Part shown: positions 28,013-35,594 of the stretch, piece by piece
How positions within the stretch are numbered: the first letter of the stretch is position 1
Layout: each line of letters begins with the position of its first letter
From: Kaistia algarum
GTDB lineage: Bacteria; Pseudomonadota; Alphaproteobacteria; Rhizobiales; Kaistiaceae
Direction of reading: 5' to 3'
Assembly: GCF_026343945.1 (NCBI RefSeq)
Contig: NZ_JAPKNJ010000003.1
Coordinates: 1-64,000, forward strand
Length of the DNA stretch: 64,000 nt
Program-made: the position numbers and the translations under genes
The notes under the pieces: generated by a model
Seen by the model: the letters and a program-made list of their open reading frames with translations, nothing else
Database searches by the model: none
Told to the model about the DNA's origin: nothing

Positions 28013-29325
28013 TGGAAGATCGGCTCCCGGCGCGGCTGGTGATCGGTGCCGATCGCCTTGGCCATTTCGATGGCGAGCCGCGCTCCCTCGGAAACGCCGC
28101 GGTCCTCTGGGTAATAATAGCAGGTATCGGCAATCTGGAGGCCGGCGATCTCGGTGCGGATCGGCGGGATGCGGGCCGCGAAGCCCGGCTCGCAGAGCGG
28201 CTGCGCGTGCTTCAGCCGGCCAACGGTCGACGATATCCGATCGGCATCGGTAAGCGACGGGTTGACCCGCTTCAGATAGCCGAAGCTCTCCTCGATGAAA
28301 GCCTCGTCGCTCGCCGCGAATTTCGGGTTCGTCGTCGGCATGTAATAGGGGATGTAGACCACGGTGTCGTCGACCGGGCGCAGGTTGGAGAACTCGATGA
28401 ACCCAGGGATCTGCATGGTCTCATCGACGACATTGACCCAGAAATGCGGCGTCACCGGTTTCTTCAGCTTGTGCAGCACGCAGACGACGCCAATGTTCTC
28501 GATGCTGTCATACGAGGCTTTTGTCGCGTCGGTGAAATCCGGCACGAGGCGCGAGACGTAGGGCGTCGGCACGGTGGCGATGACCGCGTCGGCTGGGATG
28601 AACTCGCCGCCAGCCACGACGCCGGTGACACGGCCATCGGCCGAGACGACATGGGTTGCGGCGCTCGCCAGCCGGATGCGCCCGCCGAGCCGCTCGATCG
28701 CGGCGACCAGCGCCTTCACCAGCGTTTCGGAACCGCCTTCGATATAGCCGAGTTCTTCCTGGAACATGGAACGGCGGGACGAGCCGACGCGCTTCACGCG
28801 TGTCGCGATCCAGGCGGCCGAGACATTGTCGGCATATTCGTAAAACTTCAGCTCCATCAGGCGGCGCCACATGCGCTCATAGACCCTGCGGCCGGCGCCC
28901 TTCTCGATCCATTCGCGCGCCGAGACGTTTTCGAGGTCGTCGAAGCTCTTGCGCTTTGTCGTCAGGAAGGCCTGCGCGCCATAGCGGATCTTGTCGACGA
29001 GACCCAAATGAGGAAAGCGGAGCAGCGAGATCGGATCGCCCCATTTGTAGAGCGCGCCTTCCGTCCAGTAGCCCATCGATGTCGGCCGCCAGCGCATCTT
29101 GTCGCCGATGCCGAGTTCGTCCAGCAGGGCGAAAGTCGGCCGGTCCGTCTTGCAGACGAAATGATAGAAGCGCTCGATCGAGAGGCCGCCAAAATCGAAA
29201 TGCGCGGCCATGCCGCCAGCGATCTTGTCGGCCTCGACGACATCGACCTCATGTCCCGCCTTCAAAGCATGGTAGGCGGTGGCAAGGCCCATGGCGCCGG
29301 CGCCGATGACGACTGTCTTGACCAT
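28009..29325 (-). CDS. FAD-dependent oxidoreductase (amine-oxidase/protoporphyrinogen-oxidase-like)
   Basis: A 438-residue flavoprotein with an N-terminal FAD dinucleotide-binding motif, VVIGAGAMGLATAYHALKAG followed by the acidic end VVEAD. The middle part (REWIEKGAGRRVYERMWRRL) and the second FAD block near the C-terminus (PEDRGVSEGARLAIEMAKAI) match the family that includes protoporphyrinogen oxidase and UDP-galactopyranose-mutase-like enzymes. The substrate is unknown. Tight packing in the dprE-type operon suggests a role in sugar or lipid-carrier chemistry, not established here. Confidence 0.8.
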   Translation of the reverse strand: MVKTVVIGAGAMGLATAYHALKAGHEVDVVEADKIAGGMAAHFDFGGLSIERFYHFVCKTDRPTFALLDELGIGDKMRWRPTSMGYWTEGALYKWGDPISLLRFPHLGLVDKIRYGAQAFLTTKRKSFDDLENVSAREWIEKGAGRRVYERMWRRLMELKFYEYADNVSAAWIATRVKRVGSSRRSMFQEELGYIEGGSETLVKALVAAIERLGGRIRLASAATHVVSADGRVTGVVAGGEFIPADAVIATVPTPYVSRLVPDFTDATKASYDSIENIGVVCVLHKLKKPVTPHFWVNVVDETMQIPGFIEFSNLRPVDDTVVYIPYYMPTTNPKFAASDEAFIEESFGYLKRVNPSLTDADRISSTVGRLKHAQPLCEPGFAARIPPIRTEIAGLQIADTCYYYPEDRGVSEGARLAIEMAKAIGTDHQPRREPIFQ

Positions 29326-29335
29326 GGTGGCCCCT

Positions 29336-30262
29336 TCAGAAGGAAAGCGTGATTTCGGCGTAGCGCTCGTCGAGGAAGGTTTCCTCTATCGCCTTGCGAA
29401 GCGGCGTTTCCGTGACGCTAAAGATACCCGGCCAATCGATCACCGGAAATGTCTCGGGAATGACGAGCGCCTCAAGCTGGCGGACGGTGAAAGGCGGATT
29501 GCTGTCGACCTTGGTGTAGGCCCAGAGCAGCACCCAGAACAGCCGGTAGGGGATGTGGACGATCCGCGCCTTGGCGTGGGTAACGTCCTTGATCAGGCGG
29601 ATCAGATCGCCATAGCCGATCGGCGTCCGGCCGGAAATGTCGTAGCTCCCGGTGATCCGCGTCTCGACCGCCGAGGCGATGATGGCGGCAAAGTCGCCGG
29701 CATAGAGCGGCTGGCGCACGAAGCGGCCATCGCCGGGAATCGGGAACACCGGCGCCTTGTCCATGAAGCGGCGCAGCCAGCCGAGATGCTTGCGGTCGAA
29801 CCAGCCGAACATCAGCGTCGGCCGGAGAACGACATGCGGGATTTCGACCGTCGCGAAGAGCTTTTCCTGCGCCGTCTTGGTGCGGGTGTAGAAATCGTCA
29901 GCGCGCGAATTCACCACCGAGGAGGATATCTGCACGATATAGCCAACGCCATGCGCCCGGGCGGTTTCGATCAGCCGTTCCGTCGCGGTGACGTTGTTGC
30001 GGACGAACTCGCTCTCGTCGAGACCGCCGATCTGCGCTTGCAGGATGATCAGCGTGTCGGTTCCGACGAGATGGTCCTGCCAGGTGCCGGCCACCGAGAG
30101 ATCCGCTTCGACGACCTCGATATCGGGATGGAGCTCGCGCAAGATCGCCGTATTCTCGCGATGCTTGTCGAAGGCGACGATGGAATAGCCGCGCGCCTTC
30201 AGCCGCGGGACGAGATTCTGGCCGACGAGACCCGCTGCACCGGTGATGGCAATTCGCTTCAT
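29336..30262 (-). CDS. NAD(P)-dependent epimerase/dehydratase family protein
   Basis: A 308-residue extended short-chain dehydrogenase. The nucleotide-binding motif is RIAITGAAGLVGQNL at the N-terminus, and the catalytic Tyr-x-x-x-Lys is in ADDFYTRTKTAQEKL near residue 120. The protein is probably a nucleotide-sugar or lipid-linked sugar modifying enzyme. The ATG at 30262 overlaps the stop of the DprE2-like gene by 4 bp. An unrelated frame runs on upstream in phase, but homology begins at this ATG. Confidence 0.85.
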   Translation of the reverse strand: MKRIAITGAAGLVGQNLVPRLKARGYSIVAFDKHRENTAILRELHPDIEVVEADLSVAGTWQDHLVGTDTLIILQAQIGGLDESEFVRNNVTATERLIETARAHGVGYIVQISSSVVNSRADDFYTRTKTAQEKLFATVEIPHVVLRPTLMFGWFDRKHLGWLRRFMDKAPVFPIPGDGRFVRQPLYAGDFAAIIASAVETRITGSYDISGRTPIGYGDLIRLIKDVTHAKARIVHIPYRLFWVLLWAYTKVDSNPPFTVRQLEALVIPETFPVIDWPGIFSVTETPLRKAIEETFLDERYAEITLSF

Positions 30263-31014
30263 AGACGGGTCTTGTGAAAGATCGGCGCGGGAACCAGGCG
30301 GATGATGAGCAGGATGAAGCGCCAGAACCATGGCGCATAGACGATGGGCCCGCTGCCCGCCGCCGCCTTGCGGATGATGGCCGCGACCTGCTCGGGCGTC
30401 GCCCAGAGCGCGCCGCCCTTCTTGAGGCCATCGGTCATCGGCGTATCGACGAAGCCCGGCTTGACGAGAACCGCGTGCAGGCTCTTGCGGCGCTTCAGGG
30501 CGAAGCGATGCGCGATGCCCTGGACCAGCACTCCGAGCCCGGCCTTGGCGGCGCCATAGACATAGTTGGATTGCCGGCCACGGTCGCCGGCGACCGAGCC
30601 AACCACGACCAGCGCGCCGCTGCCCTGCGCTTCGAGGTGCTTGGCCGCCGCGAGCGACCAGAGCGCTGCCGAGGTGAAGTCGATGTCGAGGATCTTCCGG
30701 GCTTCCGATAGATCGCGTTCTGCCTCCGCCTGGTCGCCGAGTACGCCGTAGAAGAGCAGGACATGGTCGATGCCGCCGAGGTCGGCGACGACGCCATCGA
30801 AGGCTGCCTCGATGCCTTCCATTTCCGCCAGATCGCGGGCGAGGATCGACGTGGCGCGGGCACCGCGTGCCGACAGGTCTGCCGCGATCGTCGCGAGCCG
30901 TGTGGGGTCGCGCCCGGCGAGCGCTATGGCGGCGCCTTCGACTGCATAGAGCCGCGCGGTGGCCTCGGCCATGGCGGATGTCGCGCCGAGGATGAGTATG
31001 CGGAGGGTCTTCAT
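30259..31014 (-). CDS. DprE2-like short-chain dehydrogenase (2-keto-pentose reductase)
   Basis: A 251-residue SDR. It has the motif LRILILGATSAMAEATARLY at the N-terminus and the catalytic YVYGAAKAG near residue 150. The atypical GATSxMAEAxARxYA motif is characteristic of DprE2, the enzyme that reduces the 2-keto intermediate left by DprE1 to give polyprenyl-phosphoryl-arabinose. A hydrophobic, basic C-terminus (FWRFILLIIRLVPAPIFHKT) suggests membrane contact. It is sandwiched between the DprE1-like gene (5 bp away) and the epimerase gene (4-bp overlap). Confidence 0.85.
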   Translation of the reverse strand: MKTLRILILGATSAMAEATARLYAVEGAAIALAGRDPTRLATIAADLSARGARATSILARDLAEMEGIEAAFDGVVADLGGIDHVLLFYGVLGDQAEAERDLSEARKILDIDFTSAALWSLAAAKHLEAQGSGALVVVGSVAGDRGRQSNYVYGAAKAGLGVLVQGIAHRFALKRRKSLHAVLVKPGFVDTPMTDGLKKGGALWATPEQVAAIIRKAAAGSGPIVYAPWFWRFILLIIRLVPAPIFHKTRL

Positions 31015-31019
31015 GTCCG

Positions 31020-32354
31020 TCACGGGGCGACGCGCCTCCAGAATGCCGAAGAGAAATGCGGATCGACGTGGGGGGTGAATTCCGCCAGGCGAGGATAGCC
31101 GTTTTGGAACAGGCGTGCACTCATTCGCCCATCCTTGGCCGGGTAGAGGCGGCCACCGGCGGCGAGTACGATTTCGTCCAGTCGCGCCATCAGGGCGAGT
31201 GTCTCCGTGCCGCGATTGCGGAAATCCAGCGCCAGCGTGGTGCCCTCGCGCGGGAAGGAGAGCATTCCCGGCGATGCGCGGTCGCCAAAGGTCTTCAGCA
31301 CCGCGAGGAACGAGCCCTCGCCGCTGGCCGCGATGGTCTGCAGGAGTTCCGCGATCACGGGCAAAGAATCGGTTGGCGGGACGACGCATTGATATTGATA
31401 CATGCCGGGCCGACCATAGAGCCGGTTCCAGTTCATGATGCTGTCCAGCGGGAAGAAGAACGGCGCGTAATGGGTGAGGCTCCTCCCCGCCCGCCAGCGG
31501 CCGAGGCGGAAATAGAGATCGTTGAAGAGGCGCAGGCTCAGCGGGTTCAGCGCAAAGCTCGGGAATTCGATCGGAATGCCGGCCTTCGGCTTGGCCGGAT
31601 GGGGCAGGCGGGCCGGGTCGCGGCTCCAATTGCCGCGCGAGAACAGCCCGCGCATGGCTGTGCCTTCAACGCGGGTGCAATCGATCCAGGAGACGGTGAA
31701 TTCGTGGCTCGCAATGCTCTCGTCGGAGAGCGCGAAGAACTCTTCCAGCGAATGGAAGGGAACCGTCTCGCCGTCGATCGACGATCCGTCGATGCGGGTG
31801 AGTTCGAGTTCGACCCATTCTACGAGGCCGGTGAGTCCGAGGCCGCCGATCGTTGCGGCGAAGAGGCCGGTCGAATCGTCCGGGCCGAGTTCATGCAGGC
31901 TGCCGTCCGAACGACGGAGGCCGAGCTTGCGGACGTGATTACCGAAGGAGCCGGACCTGTGGTGGTTCTTGCCATGCACATCGTTGCCCACGGCACCGCC
32001 GAGCGTGACGAAGCGCGTGCCCGGTACGACGGCCGGAAACAGGCGATGCGGCAAGGTCGTGCGGATCAACGCGTCGAGCGATAGTCCCGCATCGGCGCGC
32101 AGAACGCCGCTCCGTGGATCGAAGGCGTGGATGCGGTCGAGCGCCGTCATGTCGACTACAGCGCCACCAGGATTAAGATTGCTGTCGCCATAGGAACGCA
32201 TCAGCCCGACGGCGAGGAGCGGTGTGCTGCCCCTCACCGCCTCGCCGACGAGCGGCGGGACCTCGTCGGGGAAATGCGGCTTCGCCACCTTCTGCGTCGG
32301 CCGCGTGACCCGTCCCCAGGATTGTCGCCGATCGGTCGAGATGAATCCGCTCAT
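31020..32354 (-). CDS. DprE1-like FAD-dependent oxidase
   Basis: A 444-residue flavoprotein matching DprE1, which oxidises the 2-hydroxyl of polyprenyl-phosphoryl-ribose in the first step of its epimerisation to arabinose. The FAD-binding signature VGNDVHGKNHHRSGSFGNHV is at residues 122-141, with His132 at the place where mycobacterial DprE1 binds FAD covalently. The C-terminal YPAKDGR places Lys407 where the catalytic Lys418 lies. Where benzothiazinones attack Cys387 in M. tuberculosis, this protein appears to have Ala375 (my alignment from memory). The start codon directly abuts the stop of the HAD-UbiA gene. Confidence 0.88.
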   Translation of the reverse strand: MSGFISTDRRQSWGRVTRPTQKVAKPHFPDEVPPLVGEAVRGSTPLLAVGLMRSYGDSNLNPGGAVVDMTALDRIHAFDPRSGVLRADAGLSLDALIRTTLPHRLFPAVVPGTRFVTLGGAVGNDVHGKNHHRSGSFGNHVRKLGLRRSDGSLHELGPDDSTGLFAATIGGLGLTGLVEWVELELTRIDGSSIDGETVPFHSLEEFFALSDESIASHEFTVSWIDCTRVEGTAMRGLFSRGNWSRDPARLPHPAKPKAGIPIEFPSFALNPLSLRLFNDLYFRLGRWRAGRSLTHYAPFFFPLDSIMNWNRLYGRPGMYQYQCVVPPTDSLPVIAELLQTIAASGEGSFLAVLKTFGDRASPGMLSFPREGTTLALDFRNRGTETLALMARLDEIVLAAGGRLYPAKDGRMSARLFQNGYPRLAEFTPHVDPHFSSAFWRRVAP

Positions 32355-33824
32355 TCAGACGGCCAGCAGGAAAGCGACGACGACCACGAGACCGAGACCG
32401 AGGCTCAGCCTGTCTTTGAGCGCGAAGATGACGGGGTCGTCTGTCATGAAGCCGCGATGGGAAAGCAGCCATACCCGGCTGATCCAGAGAAAGATGACGG
32501 CGGGTACCGCCCAGAGCCAGTTCGCGTTTGAATAGACGTCGCGGGAGAAGACTTCCGCCATCAGGAACTGGACCATGATCAGGATGGACGCAATGGCCGA
32601 AGCCACGCCGAAGGCCAGCGTCACCTCGCGATCCTCGACATGATAGCCGCGTCCGCCAATCTTTCCGGTGGTCCGTTCGCCGGCCCGGAGGATTTCGGTG
32701 TGCCGCTTGGCGATCGCCAGCGAGAAGAAAAAGAACATCGAGAAGGTAAGCAGCCAGGGCGACGGCTCGAGAGCAGCGGCTTCAGTACCGATCAGCAGGC
32801 GCAAGGAGAACAGCGCCGCGATGATGAAAGTGTCGAGGATGGCGACGCGCTTCAGGCCGAAGGAATAAGCGAGCGTGATGACAACATAGGCGAGCAGGCC
32901 GAGGCCGACCCCGGGCGACACGAACGCACCAAGGATGAGTAGCAGCGGAATGCCGAGGGCCGCCGCGATCATGCCGTCGCGAACCGGGATGCGGCCTGAG
33001 GCAAAGGGTCGATTGCGCTTCGACCAGTGACGCCGGTCGGCGCCGAGATCGGCAATGTCGTTGACGCAGTATGTCAGTGAAGCAACGGCACAGAGCAGCA
33101 GCGCCGCGATCAGCGTCGACACCAGGTTCGTCATACCGATCTGCGTCCAACCTAGGGCCGGCGGGATGAAGACCAGGGCGTTTTTGGCCCATTGGTGCGG
33201 CCGAAGCGCCTTCCACCAGGCGGCGATCTTGTCGGAAGGCTCGGGGAATATCCGCTCGATCGGCGTCCCCAGAGCGTTCACCTTCTTCGGCAATCCGTCG
33301 CCCCGATCGACGATGAGCGCAGCCTTCGCCGCAGCCCAGACCGGCAGGTCGGTCGTACTGTCACCGACATAGGCATATCCATCCGGAAAATGCTCGGCGA
33401 GGCGGGCGGCCTTGCTCGATCCCTTCAGATTCCGCGTCCCATCGCTCGCGTCAAAACCATCAAAAAGCTGGTACTCCTCGACGACACGCGCCGCGATGCG
33501 CCGGTTCGCGGCCGTAGCGAGATGAATGTGTCGTCCCTTGCCGCGTTCCTGGCGGATGAACTCCACCAGATCCTCGCGGACCGGCATGATCTCCGCGTCG
33601 GGCACGGCAATGTCCGACAAAGCGGTCTTGAATCGCGCGATTCCCAGCGGCAACTTGCTAAAAGCTGCAAAAGCCCGCCACGGCTGGCTGAAGACCGCCA
33701 GTGCGAAGGTTTCGTATAGCGTGTCGACCTTGAGGAATGTCCCGTCCATGTCAACGACCAGGGGCCAAGAGCGCTCCGCGGTTGTTGATTCCAGACGGTC
33801 CATATCGGGTTCTAGACGGTCCAT
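32355..33824 (-). CDS. HAD phosphatase-UbiA prenyltransferase fusion (probable polyprenyl-phosphate pentose synthase)
   Basis: A 489-residue two-domain protein. Residues ~20-190 form a HAD phosphatase (DMDGTF with Asp25 and Asp27; GDSTTDLP near 154-161). Residues ~205-489 form a UbiA-family membrane transferase: RPHQWAKNALVF near 208, then NDIADLGADRRHWSKRNRPF at 255-274 with the Asp-rich motif. The UbiA half resembles 5-phosphoribosyl-1-diphosphate:polyprenyl-phosphate transferases (mycobacterial Rv3806c). The HAD half could remove the 5-phosphate that follows. The first 14 codons contain a 7-codon duplication (MDRLEPD, MDRLEST), so a start at 33803 is also possible. First gene of the six-gene operon. 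Confidence 0.88.
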   Translation of the reverse strand: MDRLEPDMDRLESTTAERSWPLVVDMDGTFLKVDTLYETFALAVFSQPWRAFAAFSKLPLGIARFKTALSDIAVPDAEIMPVREDLVEFIRQERGKGRHIHLATAANRRIAARVVEEYQLFDGFDASDGTRNLKGSSKAARLAEHFPDGYAYVGDSTTDLPVWAAAKAALIVDRGDGLPKKVNALGTPIERIFPEPSDKIAAWWKALRPHQWAKNALVFIPPALGWTQIGMTNLVSTLIAALLLCAVASLTYCVNDIADLGADRRHWSKRNRPFASGRIPVRDGMIAAALGIPLLLILGAFVSPGVGLGLLAYVVITLAYSFGLKRVAILDTFIIAALFSLRLLIGTEAAALEPSPWLLTFSMFFFFSLAIAKRHTEILRAGERTTGKIGGRGYHVEDREVTLAFGVASAIASILIMVQFLMAEVFSRDVYSNANWLWAVPAVIFLWISRVWLLSHRGFMTDDPVIFALKDRLSLGLGLVVVVAFLLAV

Positions 33825-34033
33825 GTCTGCCTGCTGCTGCGTGTAACGCTCTCTATGTCAGGCCGATGCAACAAGCAATTGTCGATTCCGGACACGGCGG
33901 AAAGAACGCGGCACTTGCGACCCTTCTGGCGTTTCGACTTCACAGGGTGCTTCTTCCTAGGTCACCGCTCTTGCCAAGATGGGCAAAGCGTCCCTTTATC
34001 CCGGCCTCAGCACCAAGAACGGAACCGCCGTCA

Positions 34034-35572
34034 ATGCAACTTGCGATGCCCTCATCTCTTGCTCGGCCGCTGGTATTTGTGCTGGCGGCCTTGGTGCTGG
34101 CTCTCGTCGCCTATGACGTCTATTGGCTGGTCATCGGTCTTGACCAACCTATTCTGGGGAGCCATGCGTTCCGCCAGACGCAGACCGCTATCTCGGCATA
34201 TTGGCTCAAGCAGGGCGGTCCCCTCTTCGCTTATGAGACTCCGGTCGTCGGTGCGCCCTGGTCGATCCCGTTCGAGTTTCCTCTCTATCAGTGGTTGGTC
34301 GCGCTGCTGTCTTTGACCGGCCTTTCGATCGAGGTCTCGGGTCGTCTGATCGCGTTTGGCTTCTTCCTGGGCTGCCTCTGGCCGATGCGCATGCTGTGCC
34401 GGCAATACAAGCTGCCGGATACGACGTTCCTCTTCGCGGCCGCGCTCTTTCTGGCTTCGCCGATCTACACGTTCTGGTCCCGAACGTTGATGATCGAGAC
34501 GACGGCACTCTTCTTCGCGATGGTGTGGCTGGCGCTTTTCGCCAGAGCTCTCGACCGACAGTCCGTGCTGGTGGGCATCGCGACGTTTGTTTGCGGCACG
34601 GGTTCGGTTCTTGCGAAATCGACGACGTTTCCGGCATTCGTCGTGTGCGCTTTCTGTCTCTTTGTCGCGCGTGTCTGGCCGTTGGTAACTCGGCGTAAAT
34701 GGCGCCATGCGATCGGTCTCAGCCTCCTTGCGGGAATCGTCACGCTTGGGCCGTTGGCAGTCGGAAGCTATTGGGTTCACTTCTCCGACATCGTCAAGCT
34801 ACGTAGCCCGGGCGGTACGTTGCTAACGTCTTCCGCCTTGACCGATTGGAATTTTGGCGCCTGGGACGCGCGCTTCTCCGCCAAGCTCTGGGTAGAGACT
34901 ATTGGCAACCGCGTCGCCAACGATTCTTTCGGAAAGCTGGCCGTTGTAGCGCTGATCCTCACGCTCTTTGCCCTGACCCAGCGGCGCTACGTCCTGCCGA
35001 CGTTAATTTGCCTGCTCGGCTTCCTGACGCCGTTCCTGCTTTTTACCAACCTCCACACGACGCACAATTACTATCAGGTCGCCAATGTGGTCTTCGCCAT
35101 CGGGGCCTGCGCGCTTGGGATCCAGGCCCTGTTTGATCGCGCATGGATTGCTGGAATTGCGGTGCTGGTCCTCGTGCTGGCCTCGCAGATCAGTTTCTTC
35201 GGGCAAACTTTCGGGAAGGAGGTGGTGGAGGATTTTACGACCAATGAGGTCTACCAGATCGGCCAGATCATCCAGCAGAAGACGCCTGATAACTCTGTGA
35301 TCGTGGTCTTCGGTCAGGACTGGTCTTCCGCTGTCCCTTATGAAGGCAAGCGTCGCGGTGTCGTCCTGGCAACTTGGTTCCCGCGGACGATGTTCGAGGC
35401 TCTGGTCCAGCAGCCAGACGCGTTGCTTGGCAGTCTGTCGCTTGGCGGCATCGTTGATTGCGGCACCAACGGCTACGACGATGTCATGGATCTAGTCGGA
35501 CCCTATCTCGCCGGTCGCTCGGTTCTTGGCGAGGCCGGAAAATGCCGGCTTCTGTCGCCCGTCAAGCCTTGA
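34034..35572 (+). CDS. Probable GT-C type membrane glycosyltransferase
   Basis: A 512-residue inner-membrane protein with about ten or eleven hydrophobic segments and a C-terminal periplasmic-looking tail from about residue 400. The motif LGSHAFRQTQTAISAYWLKQ near residue 41 follows the first helix and resembles the first loop of GT-C enzymes such as ArnT, which take sugars from polyprenyl-phosphate donors. It is divergent from the HAD-UbiA operon (209 bp apart), which fits use of the donor made there. Start at ATG 34034; the frame is open to 33737, but earlier codons overlap the divergent gene. The acceptor is unknown. Confidence 0.75.
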   Translation: MQLAMPSSLARPLVFVLAALVLALVAYDVYWLVIGLDQPILGSHAFRQTQTAISAYWLKQGGPLFAYETPVVGAPWSIPFEFPLYQWLVALLSLTGLSIEVSGRLIAFGFFLGCLWPMRMLCRQYKLPDTTFLFAAALFLASPIYTFWSRTLMIETTALFFAMVWLALFARALDRQSVLVGIATFVCGTGSVLAKSTTFPAFVVCAFCLFVARVWPLVTRRKWRHAIGLSLLAGIVTLGPLAVGSYWVHFSDIVKLRSPGGTLLTSSALTDWNFGAWDARFSAKLWVETIGNRVANDSFGKLAVVALILTLFALTQRRYVLPTLICLLGFLTPFLLFTNLHTTHNYYQVANVVFAIGACALGIQALFDRAWIAGIAVLVLVLASQISFFGQTFGKEVVEDFTTNEVYQIGQIIQQKTPDNSVIVVFGQDWSSAVPYEGKRRGVVLATWFPRTMFEALVQQPDALLGSLSLGGIVDCGTNGYDDVMDLVGPYLAGRSVLGEAGKCRLLSPVKP

Positions 35573-35594
35573 CTCGCGGCGGAGCGGAAGAGGC

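Noticed and set aside
29336..31120. A single ~594-codon frame joining the epimerase and DprE2 genes
   Set aside because: The upstream half is a frame shadow of the DprE2-like gene; the epimerase starts at 30262 with a clear nucleotide-binding motif.
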